Source of the DNA: Gerris lacustris
Taxonomy: Eukaryota > Arthropoda > Insecta > Hemiptera > Gerridae
Direction of reading: 5' to 3'
Length of the DNA stretch: 64,000 bases
Assembly (NCBI GenBank): GCA_951217055.1
Contig: OX578279.1
Coordinates: 25,446,173-25,510,172 of the forward strand
Part shown: piece after piece, positions 45,181 to 56,310 of the stretch
How the letters are laid out: each line of letters opens with the position of its first letter
Position numbering within the stretch: the stretch's first letter is position 1
Translations under genes and position numbers: made by a program
Notes under the pieces: generated by a model
The model's database searches: none
What the model saw: the letters and a program-made list of their open reading frames with translations, nothing else
Told to the model about the DNA's origin: nothing

Positions 45181-46178
45181 AGTGTATAACACAAGTATTT
45201 ATATTTTATTCATAATAATGTGTTAGTTGACAAAATTGAAAAATTGAATTACTTGTTGAAATAGCCAGCTAATTAGTGTGTAGTTTAGAATCCATAATTT
45301 TCTAATGTATTTAAATGTTTCCTCCCTTTTTTAAAAAATGTCAAAATAGTTTTGATTTTTTACAAAAAGAAATATTAAATGTGCGTAGGCGTTTAAAATT
45401 AATCTATGGTTATCTGCGAGCTACTTTCAATCAACCATCTTTATTTTAGAGTCTATCACAAGTATTTATATTTTATTCATAATAATGTTTTAGTTGACAA
45501 AATTGGAAAATTGAATTACTTGTTGAAAAATATTCAGCCAACGAGTGTGCAGTTTACAATGATATTATGCTCTTACAATTCATTGTTGTCTAATGTAGTT
45601 AAATTTTTCCCCTTTTTTTAAAAAATGTTAAAATTGCTTTGATTTTTTACAAAAAGAAATATTTAATTTTTGTAGGTGGTTTAAATTAGTCTAGGGCTAT
45701 CTACTTGCTACTTTCGATTAACTATCTAAATCTCATAAACATCAGATGATTACTTGTGAAGATATAGGTGTAAATAAACAGATGTTTGTGCTCAAGAGAA
45801 GCAAATAGGCTTTTAAGGTTTAAACTTATATGGAAAGAATAATGGGCCAATTATGACTCTCAATCCAAATTTCATTAAAATCGGACAAGTAATATTTAAG
45901 ATTTGTCGATTCGCAGAAATTGTACGGCAGACATGGGATCAAAAATGTTCCCTGATGTCTGAAATGGATTTCTTTTTTTTTATATCCTTATTGTATAACA
46001 CAACTACAATTTAAAATGTTATGAGTGTTTGCTTTAACATTGTTTACTTAGCTTGAATGATATAAAAGGATGATAATCCAGTGACTATCACTTTTGGCCT
46101 TGAAACGAATTTCACAAAGTTTTTATTCTTCATTAAGAATCCCCTAGCTTCCGTTACCTTCAGTAAATTCGAAAGCAT
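45181..46178 (-). repeat. Dispersed repeat R1 with a 267-bp tandem duplication
   Basis: The R1 5' hairpin lies on the right (GCTTCCGTTACCTTCAGTAA near 46147) and the R1 body at 45650-45960. At the left, a segment of about 267 bp occurs twice in tandem (from 45181 and from 45448; shared phrase CACAAGTATTTATATTTTAT). About 170 bp of AT-rich sequence (45970-46140) interrupts the element near its 5' end. Confidence 0.65.
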
Positions 46179-47575
46179 TTTAATTACTTGTTAGATCTTA
46201 GCTATAATAAGTAATTCAAATTTATTGTTCTTTAAAATGCTTTTGTTTTGGTTTTTCTTTCTCTCTCGTATTTAGTTTATAATTATGAAATAGGCTTTTG
46301 CCTATTTATATCATCCATCCAGCATTTGGTTTTAATCCATGAAAAGGCCTTTTGGATTTCTCTTCATCTAGTATTTACGTTATAATTTATGAAAAAGCAT
46401 CTATCTATGGTCAACATCCAATAGTATTTTTTAAAATCAGTGAAAAGGAATTATTTTTTTATCTTCAATTGTATTTCAATTTGTTTCGTTGCATGTTTTT
46501 TCTTTTGTTAAAAAAAAAAATTATCCAATGTTAGATAAAGCTTTATATTTTATTTGCCTTTGATTCGCATTTGTTAATATAGTTAGAATTAAGCGTTAAA
46601 AACGTAATAAATTATTATATAAAGCAAATATTTATTGACGAGCCAGTATCAAAAATCTTCTAATCTAGTTGCCAAGCTGAAAAATGTCTATCAGTGTCTC
46701 AATATACCTTTGCAGAGCAGCAGGTGAGAACTGTTGGTCTAGAGTGCTCTCTTTTATTTACTAATGGTCAATTTATTAATGATAAATAGTAGATAGACCT
46801 GCACGCAGTGTCAAACTCTTTACGTTCGTGTAATACACAGGTGCTTTATCGATAGTTAAGATTGGCTGTGTCCCAATGATTACAATCTTTATACACATAG
46901 AACGATTTATTGATCGATCCAAAACAATTACTTTCGTGATTTTATCGATAATTTTGTTGGATAGTGTCCTATCTAAAGCTGTAAATGTACAGAATTATAT
47001 ATCGCTTAATAATTTCAAAGCGCCGGTGCTTGTGTAAGTTTGTAAGGGACGTTTATATCTATTTAATATCTGCTGACAAAATTACGGCTGATAGTCTCGC
47101 CCAATTCAACACAACTTTTGTAAAAGAAAGATTGGCTAGTCTTATTCTTTTCCGAGCAATTTATTTGTCACTATATTATTGAACGTGTCGTTTCATGATC
47201 CGGACTTTTTCTAACACCTTAAAGGCTAGGTTTTAATGGAAAAGTTTGAATTCTTTCCGTGATAATGATAATTATTTTTAGTTTGAAAGGAACTATAAGT
47301 AAAACGCAACCACGAAACCTATAAAGCAATGACAATTTTGGAAAGCAAAAGCTTTAGACTCTAACGCATTATAACTTTCTTTCATCGCAACTAAAAAAAA
47401 GTATTGCTTTTTTACAATATCTTGACATAAGCTTGAGATAAACTTGGAAGCCTTTAACAAGTTTAGGAACTTCTTTAAATCAGAGCTAAGCATGGATTTA
47501 AAAAAGAAATTGTGGACAATGTGCAAACGACTTATCACAACTTAGGGCTAGGAAACATGGTAATTAAAGGAAAGT
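46179..47575. other. No gene seen; AT-rich
   Basis: No supported feature. Several ATCGAT-containing palindromic hexamers cluster at 46850-46950. Confidence 0.5.
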
Positions 47576-47880
47576 GCTGTAAGAAAATTGAGAGTGACCC
47601 AAAGACACATGGGGAGGGTGCATACTTTAGAATATTATGAAGAGATAAATAGAGCAATGATTGGATAAGAGAGCAGACGACACTCGATAATATAGGCAGA
47701 ACTATTTTGGAAAGGAAGTGGAATTGGGCGGGGCGCACTGCTAAAACGGCAGATGATAGATGGACAAAGAAGATGATTTGCTGGTATCCTAGGGAGTGTA
47801 AAAGAGGAAAAGGAAGACCTGCTGCACAGTTGTGTAGGATGAGGCAGGTTAATTCTGATGTATGGCTGTACAAAAACTGA
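47576..47880 (+). pseudogene. LINE ORF2 C-terminal remnant
   Basis: The first frame gives AVRKLRVTQRHMGRVHTLEY, which follows the known tail pattern RxTQRxMERAMLG. A frameshift around 47655 leads into WIREQTTLDNIGRTILERKW, NWAGRTAKTADDRWTKK and PRECKRGKGRP, and then runs to TGA at 47878-47880. These are the conserved post-reverse-transcriptase motifs W-I-R-x-x-T, KWxWAGH, DxRW and GRP of endonuclease/reverse-transcriptase LINEs. The catalytic core is absent. Minus-strand frames of 100-112 codons over the same DNA are shadows. Confidence 0.82.
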
Positions 47881-48802
47881 CTTAATATAACTTAATGATG
47901 AGTATGACTTATAATAATAAAACGCTGAAATGAACACCTTTTTTTAAAATTCTTTTTTAAGTTGATGGATGGTTACCGTGTGGAAATGATGTAAACAATT
48001 AGTTTTTTCCCATTATGAGACGTTTCGACCCTTTTTGAGGTAATTTTCAATCTGTGAACTGAACGATTAATCCGTTCACTTATAATAAACAACTGAAATA
48101 GTCGCAACCAGTTTGTTTCAAATATTGATCTTTTATTGATAATAAACTAAACAAACTAATCAATGCTTGATATTGTTTCATTATTATTATCAACTTTTTC
48201 GAGAATTCTCCGAAAAACTGTGGTGAAAATTAAATTTAATTTTTACTATCAACCGAACATTATAATTAGCACAATTTAAAAAAAAAATCCTTTAACTTTT
48301 TGAACCTGATTAATAGTGCAGTAGATATCAACTGCACTTTTAAAAACTTAATGGATCACACAAAAAAAAAATTATATCAAATGATTAGTAATTCGTCTGG
48401 TTTTGGAACTAGACGATTCATATGTAATATTAACTATTGCTTTTATTTATTTCTATTTGTTTTATTATAGCCAACAAAACAAATTTATCTAACAATGCAA
48501 GATGTTACAATACTTTAGTTAAAAAAAGCTTAATATTAAATAATATTATAATTTAAAAGATTAGTAATTGCATTCACAAAATAAAAATAATAACTATAAA
48601 GAATAAAAGTAAAGCCATGTCATTTTAACAAAATAAAATTATAATATTATTTTTATGCAAATGTGTTTTTCTATTGAAAACACTTTCGTAATAGTTTGTA
48701 ATTAAACAGTATTGTGCATATGTAAATATATATTTAATTTTGTCAACTAAAATGGTCTTTTGAAAATATTTTTCTCTAATGTGTGATAGTGACTCATCAA
48801 AA
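47881..48802. other. No gene seen; one decayed ribozyme-like tail
   Basis: Near 48005-48050 the minus strand reads TTGAAAATTACCTCAAAAAG then GGTCGAAACGTC. It has the GAAACGTC box but a lost CUGANGA. The rest is AT-rich. Confidence 0.45.
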
Positions 48803-49133
48803 ATGAGGTGTAGTTCAATAACCAAACCACATCTTCACAACAAAATGAATTGTATTTGAAACTATTTGACCGGTTGCGGCTGTTCTAATGCAGCCTTCTT
48901 CTACAAGTAATCTACAATGTAGCAAACTTATAGGTGTACGTGTACAATAAGGAAAAATTACCTTATTGTACACCTATAAGTTTAAATTTGTTACTTTGTA
49001 GATTATCAGAAGAATAGGCTTCATTAGAACAGCCGAAACCGGTCACAATGTTTCAAATACAATTAATTTCGTGTGAAGACGTTGTTTGGAAATGTCCAAA
49101 CAACGTTCAATAGAACTACACCTCTTTTTATGA
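48803..49133. repeat. Foldback with two opposed PLE-type cores
   Basis: Arms of about 150 bp (48803-48955 and 48957-49133). The outer ends match (GAGGTGTAGTTC), and the innermost stem ACACCTATAAGTTT is well paired. Each arm holds AGGCT..CATTAGAACAGCC followed by GAAACCGGTC (+ arm) or GCAACCGGTC (- arm). The order CAGAAGA, stem, GAAAC, palindromic ACCGGT, C fits a short-stem-III hammerhead, but both copies have mutated CUGANGA boxes. The right arm has an extra short hairpin (CAAACAACG / CGTTGTTTG). Confidence 0.65.
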
Positions 49134-51040
49134 TAGTTTTTACTTATACATAGTTACTTAGTTCGGTTTTTACTTATAAAATTGGTTTTGTTACCCTTAC
49201 ATATATTATGTTACGTTATATGCTGTGTATATAACTATAGGTTATATTGATATGATTAAAAAAAGTATTTGTCCCTGATAACAATAAAAGCTAATAAAAT
49301 GCCTGTATAAAAGGGTTTGTTTAGTTATTTACTTTCTCATTGTATAGTTAAAAAAAGAATTGTGATGTCTTGAAAAGTTTATTTCTACTTTTTGTGTTAT
49401 CTCTATTTTTTAATTTATTTTTCCAACTTATTAGACTACCACCTATTTGTGTACTCTTGTAAACAACCTTTTAATTAATGTAACCATAATTTGTTACAAC
49501 TAAGTATAATAGAGTAGGTCATACTTTAAGGAATATAATAAAAATTTCTTTCGTAAAAGATTAATTATAATTTCATCTATGTAAGATTATATAAATCATA
49601 TAAATAAGGGGTAAGTTACAGTATGAAGTAATTACCTTATGTAGTACCTTAATGTAACAACCCCACATTGGAGGAAGGTAAATTACAAGTCCACTTGTAA
49701 ATTAATCTAAAAAGTTGTGTTTACAATTAAAAATTCATTACTTCATAGTACAATTTCGTACAATTTAAGATAATAAAAATCATGGGGGTAATGCATTGTT
49801 GCTGATATAAAAATGTTGTATGTGTTGTTTATATAAACATATTTTAGATATCGTATTTATAATGTTAGTAAATTAATCCAAATTATTATTTATGCTTGCT
49901 ATAATCTTACATACACATAATATATAATCATAACTCACAATTAAAAGAAATATTTATTTTATTCCTACAAATATGAGTTAAAATTATAATATTGTTTAGT
50001 TTTTAGCTACTACTATTATAAATTTTTACTTATTTGAATTTTGTTTTAGGTGGTAGTACTAGTAATAAAAGATTAGAAATTACTGTTTTGTTTCCACATT
50101 ATTATACTTTAGGAATTACGCTTTAGAAATAGCTAGTTATTATTTTGGTGGCCTTTTGAATAAGTACTATACAAGTTATATTTTAATATACCATACTATT
50201 TCTAGGTATTATTTTTATACTTTTAACATTTATTTTGTAACAAAAATTTTAGGTGTCTATGGTTTTTTTAGAAGCTTTTATTTATTTATTTTATTTTATT
50301 TTTATTTAAAACATTTACAAATTCACATAAAATAATTATAAATATAATATTTATATACATTATATTATAAATATATATATTATATTAATTTATTTTTATT
50401 TATTTATTTATTTTTTATTTTTTTCTTACTTATTAGTTTTATTTGTATAATTAATATTATTGCGGATACATATTCCTATTTGAATAACATAAGTTATAGA
50501 CCTTAATATTTTTCATCGTGTGTATAATGGTTCCATAAGTTAAATATTGATCCAATTTCCATTTTATAGCAGTAAAGTTAGATTTAATATGCATCTGCTC
50601 TTTGTCCTTTTTCTTCTTTTACCGAATTATTGAGATGAATATATATTTATATTAGTTTTTTTGTGACATTCCTGTTATAAGGTATCATTTTATTTATTTA
50701 TTTATATAATAAGTTTCTATTACTAGAATATTTTAATTTCAATCTTTTTTTAAAACGTCTTACTCTTATAATTTGCCTTATTTCGCTGTAACATTTTTTT
50801 TTAATTTTTTTTTTTTTTTTAGTAGTTAAAAAAACATTATGCATTAATATACATTTTTATGTAATAGTAAATATTTCTAGTTTATATTCATTTTTACCTT
50901 AGAAAAAAAAAAATCTTTTAAATCGAATTTACCTTTTCTTAGATGATGTAAGTTGTTGGTTGACAGGAAGAATATTAATTCAATGTTTACTGACAAATTC
51001 AAGGTAGTCGCGATATATCGTCAAAAAAGAGATTTTAGGT
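49134..51040. other. Extremely AT-rich stretch, no gene seen
   Basis: Low-complexity TTTATT/ATAT-rich sequence (especially 50270-50420 and 50770-50920). No supported feature. Confidence 0.6.
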
Positions 51041-51089
51041 ATTAACTACGGCACGATATTAACCCTACCGAGATACGAGTAAGACTGAG

Positions 51090-51185
51090 GCCTGAGCGTG
51101 CCTACGTAGATAGCCTTGGAGGGGGAGGGTGGAGGCAGAGGGGGGGGGGAGCTGTGGGGCGGCTATAGCTGCAATCTACTACCGT
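51090..51185. repeat. G-rich island, G-quadruplex candidate
   Basis: GGAGGGGGAGGGTGGAGGC followed by a run of nine or so G, then TGTGGGGCGG, in otherwise AT-rich DNA. At least four G-runs lie within 45 bp. It sits inside a short block (51040-51310) of normal GC content whose origin I cannot assign. Confidence 0.7.
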
Positions 51186-52743
51186 GCCGCCTCCGCTATC
51201 TCTTACCTTTAGTAAAAGTTCAAGAGATGGTATTGAATTAAGTATTAGAATTAAATCTACAGTGGCCTTATGAATTTATCAGCGTTCCACTCTGCCGTGG
51301 GCCTAAAATCTACCTACCGAAATGGTAACAAGAAAAAACCACAATACAGAATAAATTTACTTTCCTGTGATAAATATATATAGTTAAAACAAACTTTCTC
51401 TTTTCAGCTTTACAACTAAAATAAAAGACAAGATTTTATTCTATTTTTACATTAATATATCAATTTACCTGAAAGTGGCGTGTATTTGATAAAGAATATT
51501 TTATTTTTGGCAATGTCAAATGCTGAACAATAAAAAAAAAAAAAAAAAAAACTGTATTTGAATGGATTATATTGTATATTTATGTATAAATATTAGATAT
51601 CTTAGTTGATATCCCTTAAATAAAGTAATGATTTCATGAGAGATTTTTATACAAGCTTTTTATTGGCTGACAATGTTTGTCAATCACAAATCTTGTAATC
51701 TAACCCACTTTCAGATTATCTTGAAAGCTGAAACTTACACGGATTATGTATTTACAATGACAATTCAAATTAATCAGTCGTTCATTTTGCAGAATAGTTT
51801 GTGATGGCCGATAAATCGATAAATTATCAATGCAGTTGGCGGTAGAATTCAGTGAGGTTAGAATTTATTATAAGATTTAATGTGATGAAGTCTAAAAAGT
51901 ATAAAATAATATTATATTTAAAAACACGGTTTTATAAAACAAGCCCTGAAAAAGAGAAAACATTGTTTTTTAACAACAGTAGGTACTACTATTGATCACA
52001 GTACATGCATATGTCACTATAGATATCAGCATGGAATGCTATAAACAGTTTTTGTCAGTTGACAAGAAATTAGAAGTAATCATTATTGTTTAGAAATACT
52101 TAAAATTATCTTGTAGGCTTTAGGGAGACGGAAAGAACCTTTACTTTTGCTTTAGGGTGACCAAAATAACCTTCGCATAGGGCCACAAACGTGGAGACAC
52201 TACGGAAACTGGCAGCGCCACCAAACAGAGCAAGAAGGTAGAAGAAAGAAAATAAATTGGTTATTTACGCGCACAACAAAGGCAAAAACTAACTAGCTTG
52301 GTTGCGACATTGTGTGAAGTTGGGAGTGACATATTTTATGTACATAGCCTATTTTATGCTCTTGATTTTAGTGCTGTAAATATTCCAATAGCTATAAAAT
52401 TAGACTTATTTTCCAAATCAATTCCTTAAGTTATGAGCTAGAATGGAGAGCTTATGTTGAATAATAATAATCCTGGTCTGCCTTGAACTCCTCAGTGCAA
52501 TGATAACAATAATGATGGGTAAAATTTTATGAATGATGAATTTTGATGTATATCAATACGCTTCGAAGTCTTTATTGATACAAAATCCAACTATAACCTT
52601 TTTGTTGTTGTTTCTATCCAAGATCTTCTTGCGATCTAACAACTCAAGCAAATTTCCGTGATAGATAAAAAACCGGATAAATTATTATAAGTTTTTAATT
52701 TACTCCAGATTAAGGTTGATTAATACCTTTCACTCAAACATTG
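51186..52743. other. No gene seen
   Basis: Contains an A22-type homopolymer at about 51531-51550. The segment 52150-52310 is less AT-rich but is not recognised. Confidence 0.5.
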
Positions 52744-52870
52744 TATTGGTTACGTTCCAATAACGACAGCTTCAGGTTATCATAAATTCTCACTATCCTT
52801 TCAGGCACGTATCGGTTGCGTTCCTATGACGACAGTGTCAGGTGTCCATTCACACTAGCCTTCCAGACAC
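52744..52870. repeat. Imperfect tandem repeat, about 63-bp period
   Basis: Two units share GGTTACGTTCCAATAACGAC against GGTTGCGTTCCTATGACGAC, then CAGGT and TCACTA..CCTTYCAG. The origin is probably an insect-type short repeat; there is no coding content. Confidence 0.65.
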
Positions 52871-53974
52871 TTTCAGTTTTCTTCAGTCAATAAAAATGTT
52901 TATACGATTATATTCCGTTGTTATTAATGATATGAGAGTGTTTCACCATAATTAGCAATTCTTGATCATTTATATGAAGATGACTTGTGTATAATAGCGC
53001 ATGGTTATGTTATTCAGGAATATGACGATTGGGAAAATGTCCATTGTACAACCGCTTAGCCTCTACCGAATTTCCATTAGCAAGCCCATAGATAAAATGC
53101 ATATCAGTCATCGGTGTTCGTATAGCAATTCACATTAGAGAGGTTAACTAACATTTGTAAAATTATCACACCAAACTGCGAGAGACAATCAACTTTGACA
53201 ACTGTTGAAGAGAGTAAATGATTTACATCACAATGTGAAGTTAATCAACTACGTATTAAATCTGATGTTTTTTTGAAAATCTAGCCCTAAATCGTCTAAG
53301 GCTTAATTATTCTTAAAATAGTCCAAGCAATAACCCCCTTAAAATGTTACTCATGTTTAGCACCCTGTTGACCCTGTACATAAATAAATATAAAATATAC
53401 TTTTTTAAATCCTTTTTCAAAAATTTGGAAAATAAAAGGGTATAAAATTGAGGACATTCAGAACAGGTCATGCCGGCAGGTTAAGATCGTTTTTGTCTAA
53501 ACATTATGGAGAAATATGTCAGTGAAAACTTTCTAAAATGCTAAGTGTCTGATCGGAACCACCCCGATATGTGAAAAAACTTCCATCAGAATGCATTTAA
53601 GAATTTGCACAAGTCTGAACGGATATTATCTAGTCTTAAATAAAACTATCCATAAGTCTAAGATCAGAGAATTCGACTCAGAAATACGAAGATAGAATAT
53701 ATTGAAGGGGTGGTGAATAATTTTTGAATCGAATGCCTTTTACTGTAGAATTTAATTTATCAAGTTAATTCCTTTAGTATTTTTTCTTTTTGGCCGTATG
53801 CCTAATGTGGAGAAGTGTTTATAATTTACTAGTGACTAATACCGGTTTTTTTTTTATTAGAATCTTAACTATGACTCGAATTAAATTTATATCCGACTAT
53901 GTCTATGAGAGATTGTTTGTTGTTGATGATTTGTTTTCCACCTTAATAACCTTCCACCTTAACGTACAAATAAG
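52871..53974. other. No gene seen
   Basis: AT-rich. No supported feature. Confidence 0.5.
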
Positions 53975-54400
53975 ATCTGCTATAATTCGTTTCCCCAGGT
54001 TCATTTCATAAAAGTGATAGTGATAGTGTTGTCAAATATTTTATTATTATTAGTTAGTACTTGAAACTCTAGTACCTCTAGGTTAACAATGTTTTTTGGT
54101 AGTTTTGTTGGCAAAAGAAAGTGCTGTGTGACTTTCCAACTAACTCTGGAAATAACTACATGCAATAGTTAAAGAATTTATATATACTAAGGGCAACTCG
54201 TTGGGAAAAAGATAAGATTTCTAAAGATAAATTAGCAGAAGAATCGGTTCTGGATGGCGTGCTTATAGTAAATACCGCATCAGGTCAAATATTGATATAA
54301 AGGATAGAGTGAAGCTATAGAACAGTGTGGTCAAACCATTGACACTACCATTCCTTTGTATGACTAGGAGACATGAAGCACGACAAAGATGGATATTACA

Positions 54401-54631
54401 AAGATTAGAGTAGCTGTGAGAAGAATAGAGAGGAGTATGCTAAACATAGCTAGGGAAGAGAGGAATAGTATAGCGTGGGTAAAACAACAGACTAAAATTA
54501 AAGATGTAGTAAGTACTATTATTGCTAGAAAATGTAAATGGGCCGGACATTATCATCAGAACAATTGATGTAGATGGACAAAGAAAATCCTGGATATGAA
54601 AATGAAAAAAGGAAGGCCGCATTGGCAGTAG
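54401..54631 (+). pseudogene. LINE ORF2 C-terminal remnant, second copy
   Basis: In one frame: KIRVAVRRIERSMLNIAREE, RNSIAWVKQQTKIKDVVSTI, IARKCKWAGH, a stop, then CRWTKKI and KKGRPHWQ, stop. The order matches the tail of the LINE remnant at 47576-47880 (RxxxRxxERxMLxI, WxxxQTxxxD, KWxWAGH, RWTKK, GRP), so it is the same LINE group with different decay. Only the tail is present. Confidence 0.78.
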
Positions 54632-55040
54632 AAGCGGAAGAGAATGGGCAGAGTGTAGTATGTTGAAGAATGGTTAAATGGAGATTAAAATGTACCTAAT
54701 TAAAATTTATGTTATCAAAATTAATTGAATTATACCATTAATTAATTTGTCTGCATGTTACTGTTATCCTAGTTTCATTATCAACAGTGTTTATCTGTGT
54801 ATGATGTTATTTATGTGTTTGTAAAATTGTTTAAGTATGTCTTTCTTTTATATCTCTTGTCAAGTTCCCTGTATGTTTGTTATTTGTTATTTGGTAATTC
54901 TGTAATTTTTTATTTATTATTAAAAACATTAATTTAGTTAATAGCCAAACAATTGATGTGCTATAGGAACGTTTACTTCTCCCACAGCTAGAGCTAGGCT
55001 ATCACAGCGAGAGCTGAATTGAATTTATTCAATATATATT

Positions 55041-55068
55041 ATTATTATTATTATTATTATTAGGTTTC
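55041..55068. repeat. (ATT)n microsatellite
   Basis: About nine ATT units in a row. Confidence 0.9.
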
Positions 55069-55245
55069 GTTGTCCCGGGTTCATTTCAGAAAGGTGTTAG
55101 TAGTGACTGTTGTAGTCAAATGTTTATTATTATTAATTAGTAATTTGTACCTATAGATAAACTATGTTCTTTGTTTCTTAATGGTTGTCAAATGAAGGTT
55201 CTGTGTGTCTTTTCAACAAACTCTAGAAATAACTACATGGAATGG

Positions 55246-55707
55246 CCTCTTTTCTGTTCATCTTCCCTGATCAGCTCTATTTCTATTATAGCTAATATTA
55301 AGTCATGTGTGATGATAGATAACCTATGGAAATCCTGATAAACCAAGACACTTGTTGAAAGTTTCAGTCAAGCCAGGTCCAGTGGTTTTAAATATTCGCG
55401 TACAGTCTCAGTGCAAATGAGCGACACACAAACTTATTTGCTGATAATAATAAGAGAAAAGTTTCTAAATGGAAAAGGTGGAGGAAAAACATAACTCTGC
55501 AATTCCAACGCATATATGCACAAAACACATTAATTAATAAGATTATAATTATTTAGTTTTGGTCAAAAGTTGTAAGTCGTATTTCTTATAGGATTAATGT
55601 AATAAACAGGGGAAAAATTGAGGTGTAGATTCTGTTACATTATGCTAAAAAAGTGTTAATACCTTACCACGTTACACACAGTACGTAAGCAGATTAATTT
55701 TGTTATT
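55246..55707. other. No gene seen
   Basis: 55330-55440 has the look of an old dispersed repeat body (CCAGGTCCAGTGGTTTTAAA). No gene. Confidence 0.5.
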
Positions 55708-56310
55708 ATAGTACATTACGCGTTGAGTGCGGAAAAAAGCATTTTGCATGCGAGTGTGGAGTTTGCACCCGAGCGACAGCGAGGGTAGTAAAACTACACA
55801 AGCAATGCAAAATGCCATTTTCGCACGAGTTGCGAAAATGGCAAAAAAATCCTGCGTACTGTACTTTATCTACGATTGTTAGATTTAAATAATAAATACA
55901 GAAAAAAATAAACTTGCTGTATGTAAGTTCGTATCTCTCTCTTCATAAAGATGGCATTAATTCTTGAGTTGTATTTTTTGCCGAATTAATTATTTCTGGA
56001 GGAGTATTATTCTCCACATTTTCGTCAAAGTCACTTGATTCACTCATTGTTTTTCACTAAAAACTCGATATAAACAGTTACTTTAATAAAAGAATAGATA
56101 GCAAATTAGTTTTGATAAATGTAAACAAACTCTCTAATCGTGCGTAAAGCTGAAGAATTCTTCTTCTTTACCGCCCTAGGGCGATAAAGAAGAGGAATTC
56201 ATCAGAAATATGAGACGCGCATGCGCAACGAATACAAGTACGTAAACAATCACTTTCTACGCATCTAAACAGAGATACAATGTTTATATTTCTTATCAAT
56301 CGTAGATAAA
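55708..56310 (-). mobile_element. Element Y, copy 2
   Basis: Minus-strand copy with both ends (TTTATCTACGATTGAT at the right; GCGTAATGTACTAT at the left). ATG at 56045-56047 opens MSESSDFDENVENNTPPEII and so on, but codon 35 is TGA (55943-55945) where copy 4 has TCA. Beyond it the frame continues RERYELTYSKF. A duplication of about 25 bp sits in the GC-patterned module near 55842. The hairpin around 56160-56205 is intact (CTGAAGAATTCTTC arms). Confidence 0.85.

Larger units (their letters stand above)
53975..55245. repeat. Direct repeats (about 190 bp) flanking a LINE tail
   Basis: 53985-54175 and 55070-55245 share a diverged sequence: CCAGGTTCATTTCATAAAAG against CGGGTTCATTTCAGAAAGG, and CTCTGGAAATAACTACATG against CTCTAGAAATAACTACATG. 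The LINE remnant at 54401-54631 lies between. This may reflect a duplicated LINE 5'/3' region or a repeat into which the LINE inserted. Confidence 0.6.

Noticed and set aside
47535..47937. Minus-strand frames of 100 and 112 codons
   Set aside because: Antisense shadow of the LINE tail, whose sense strand shows the conserved motifs.
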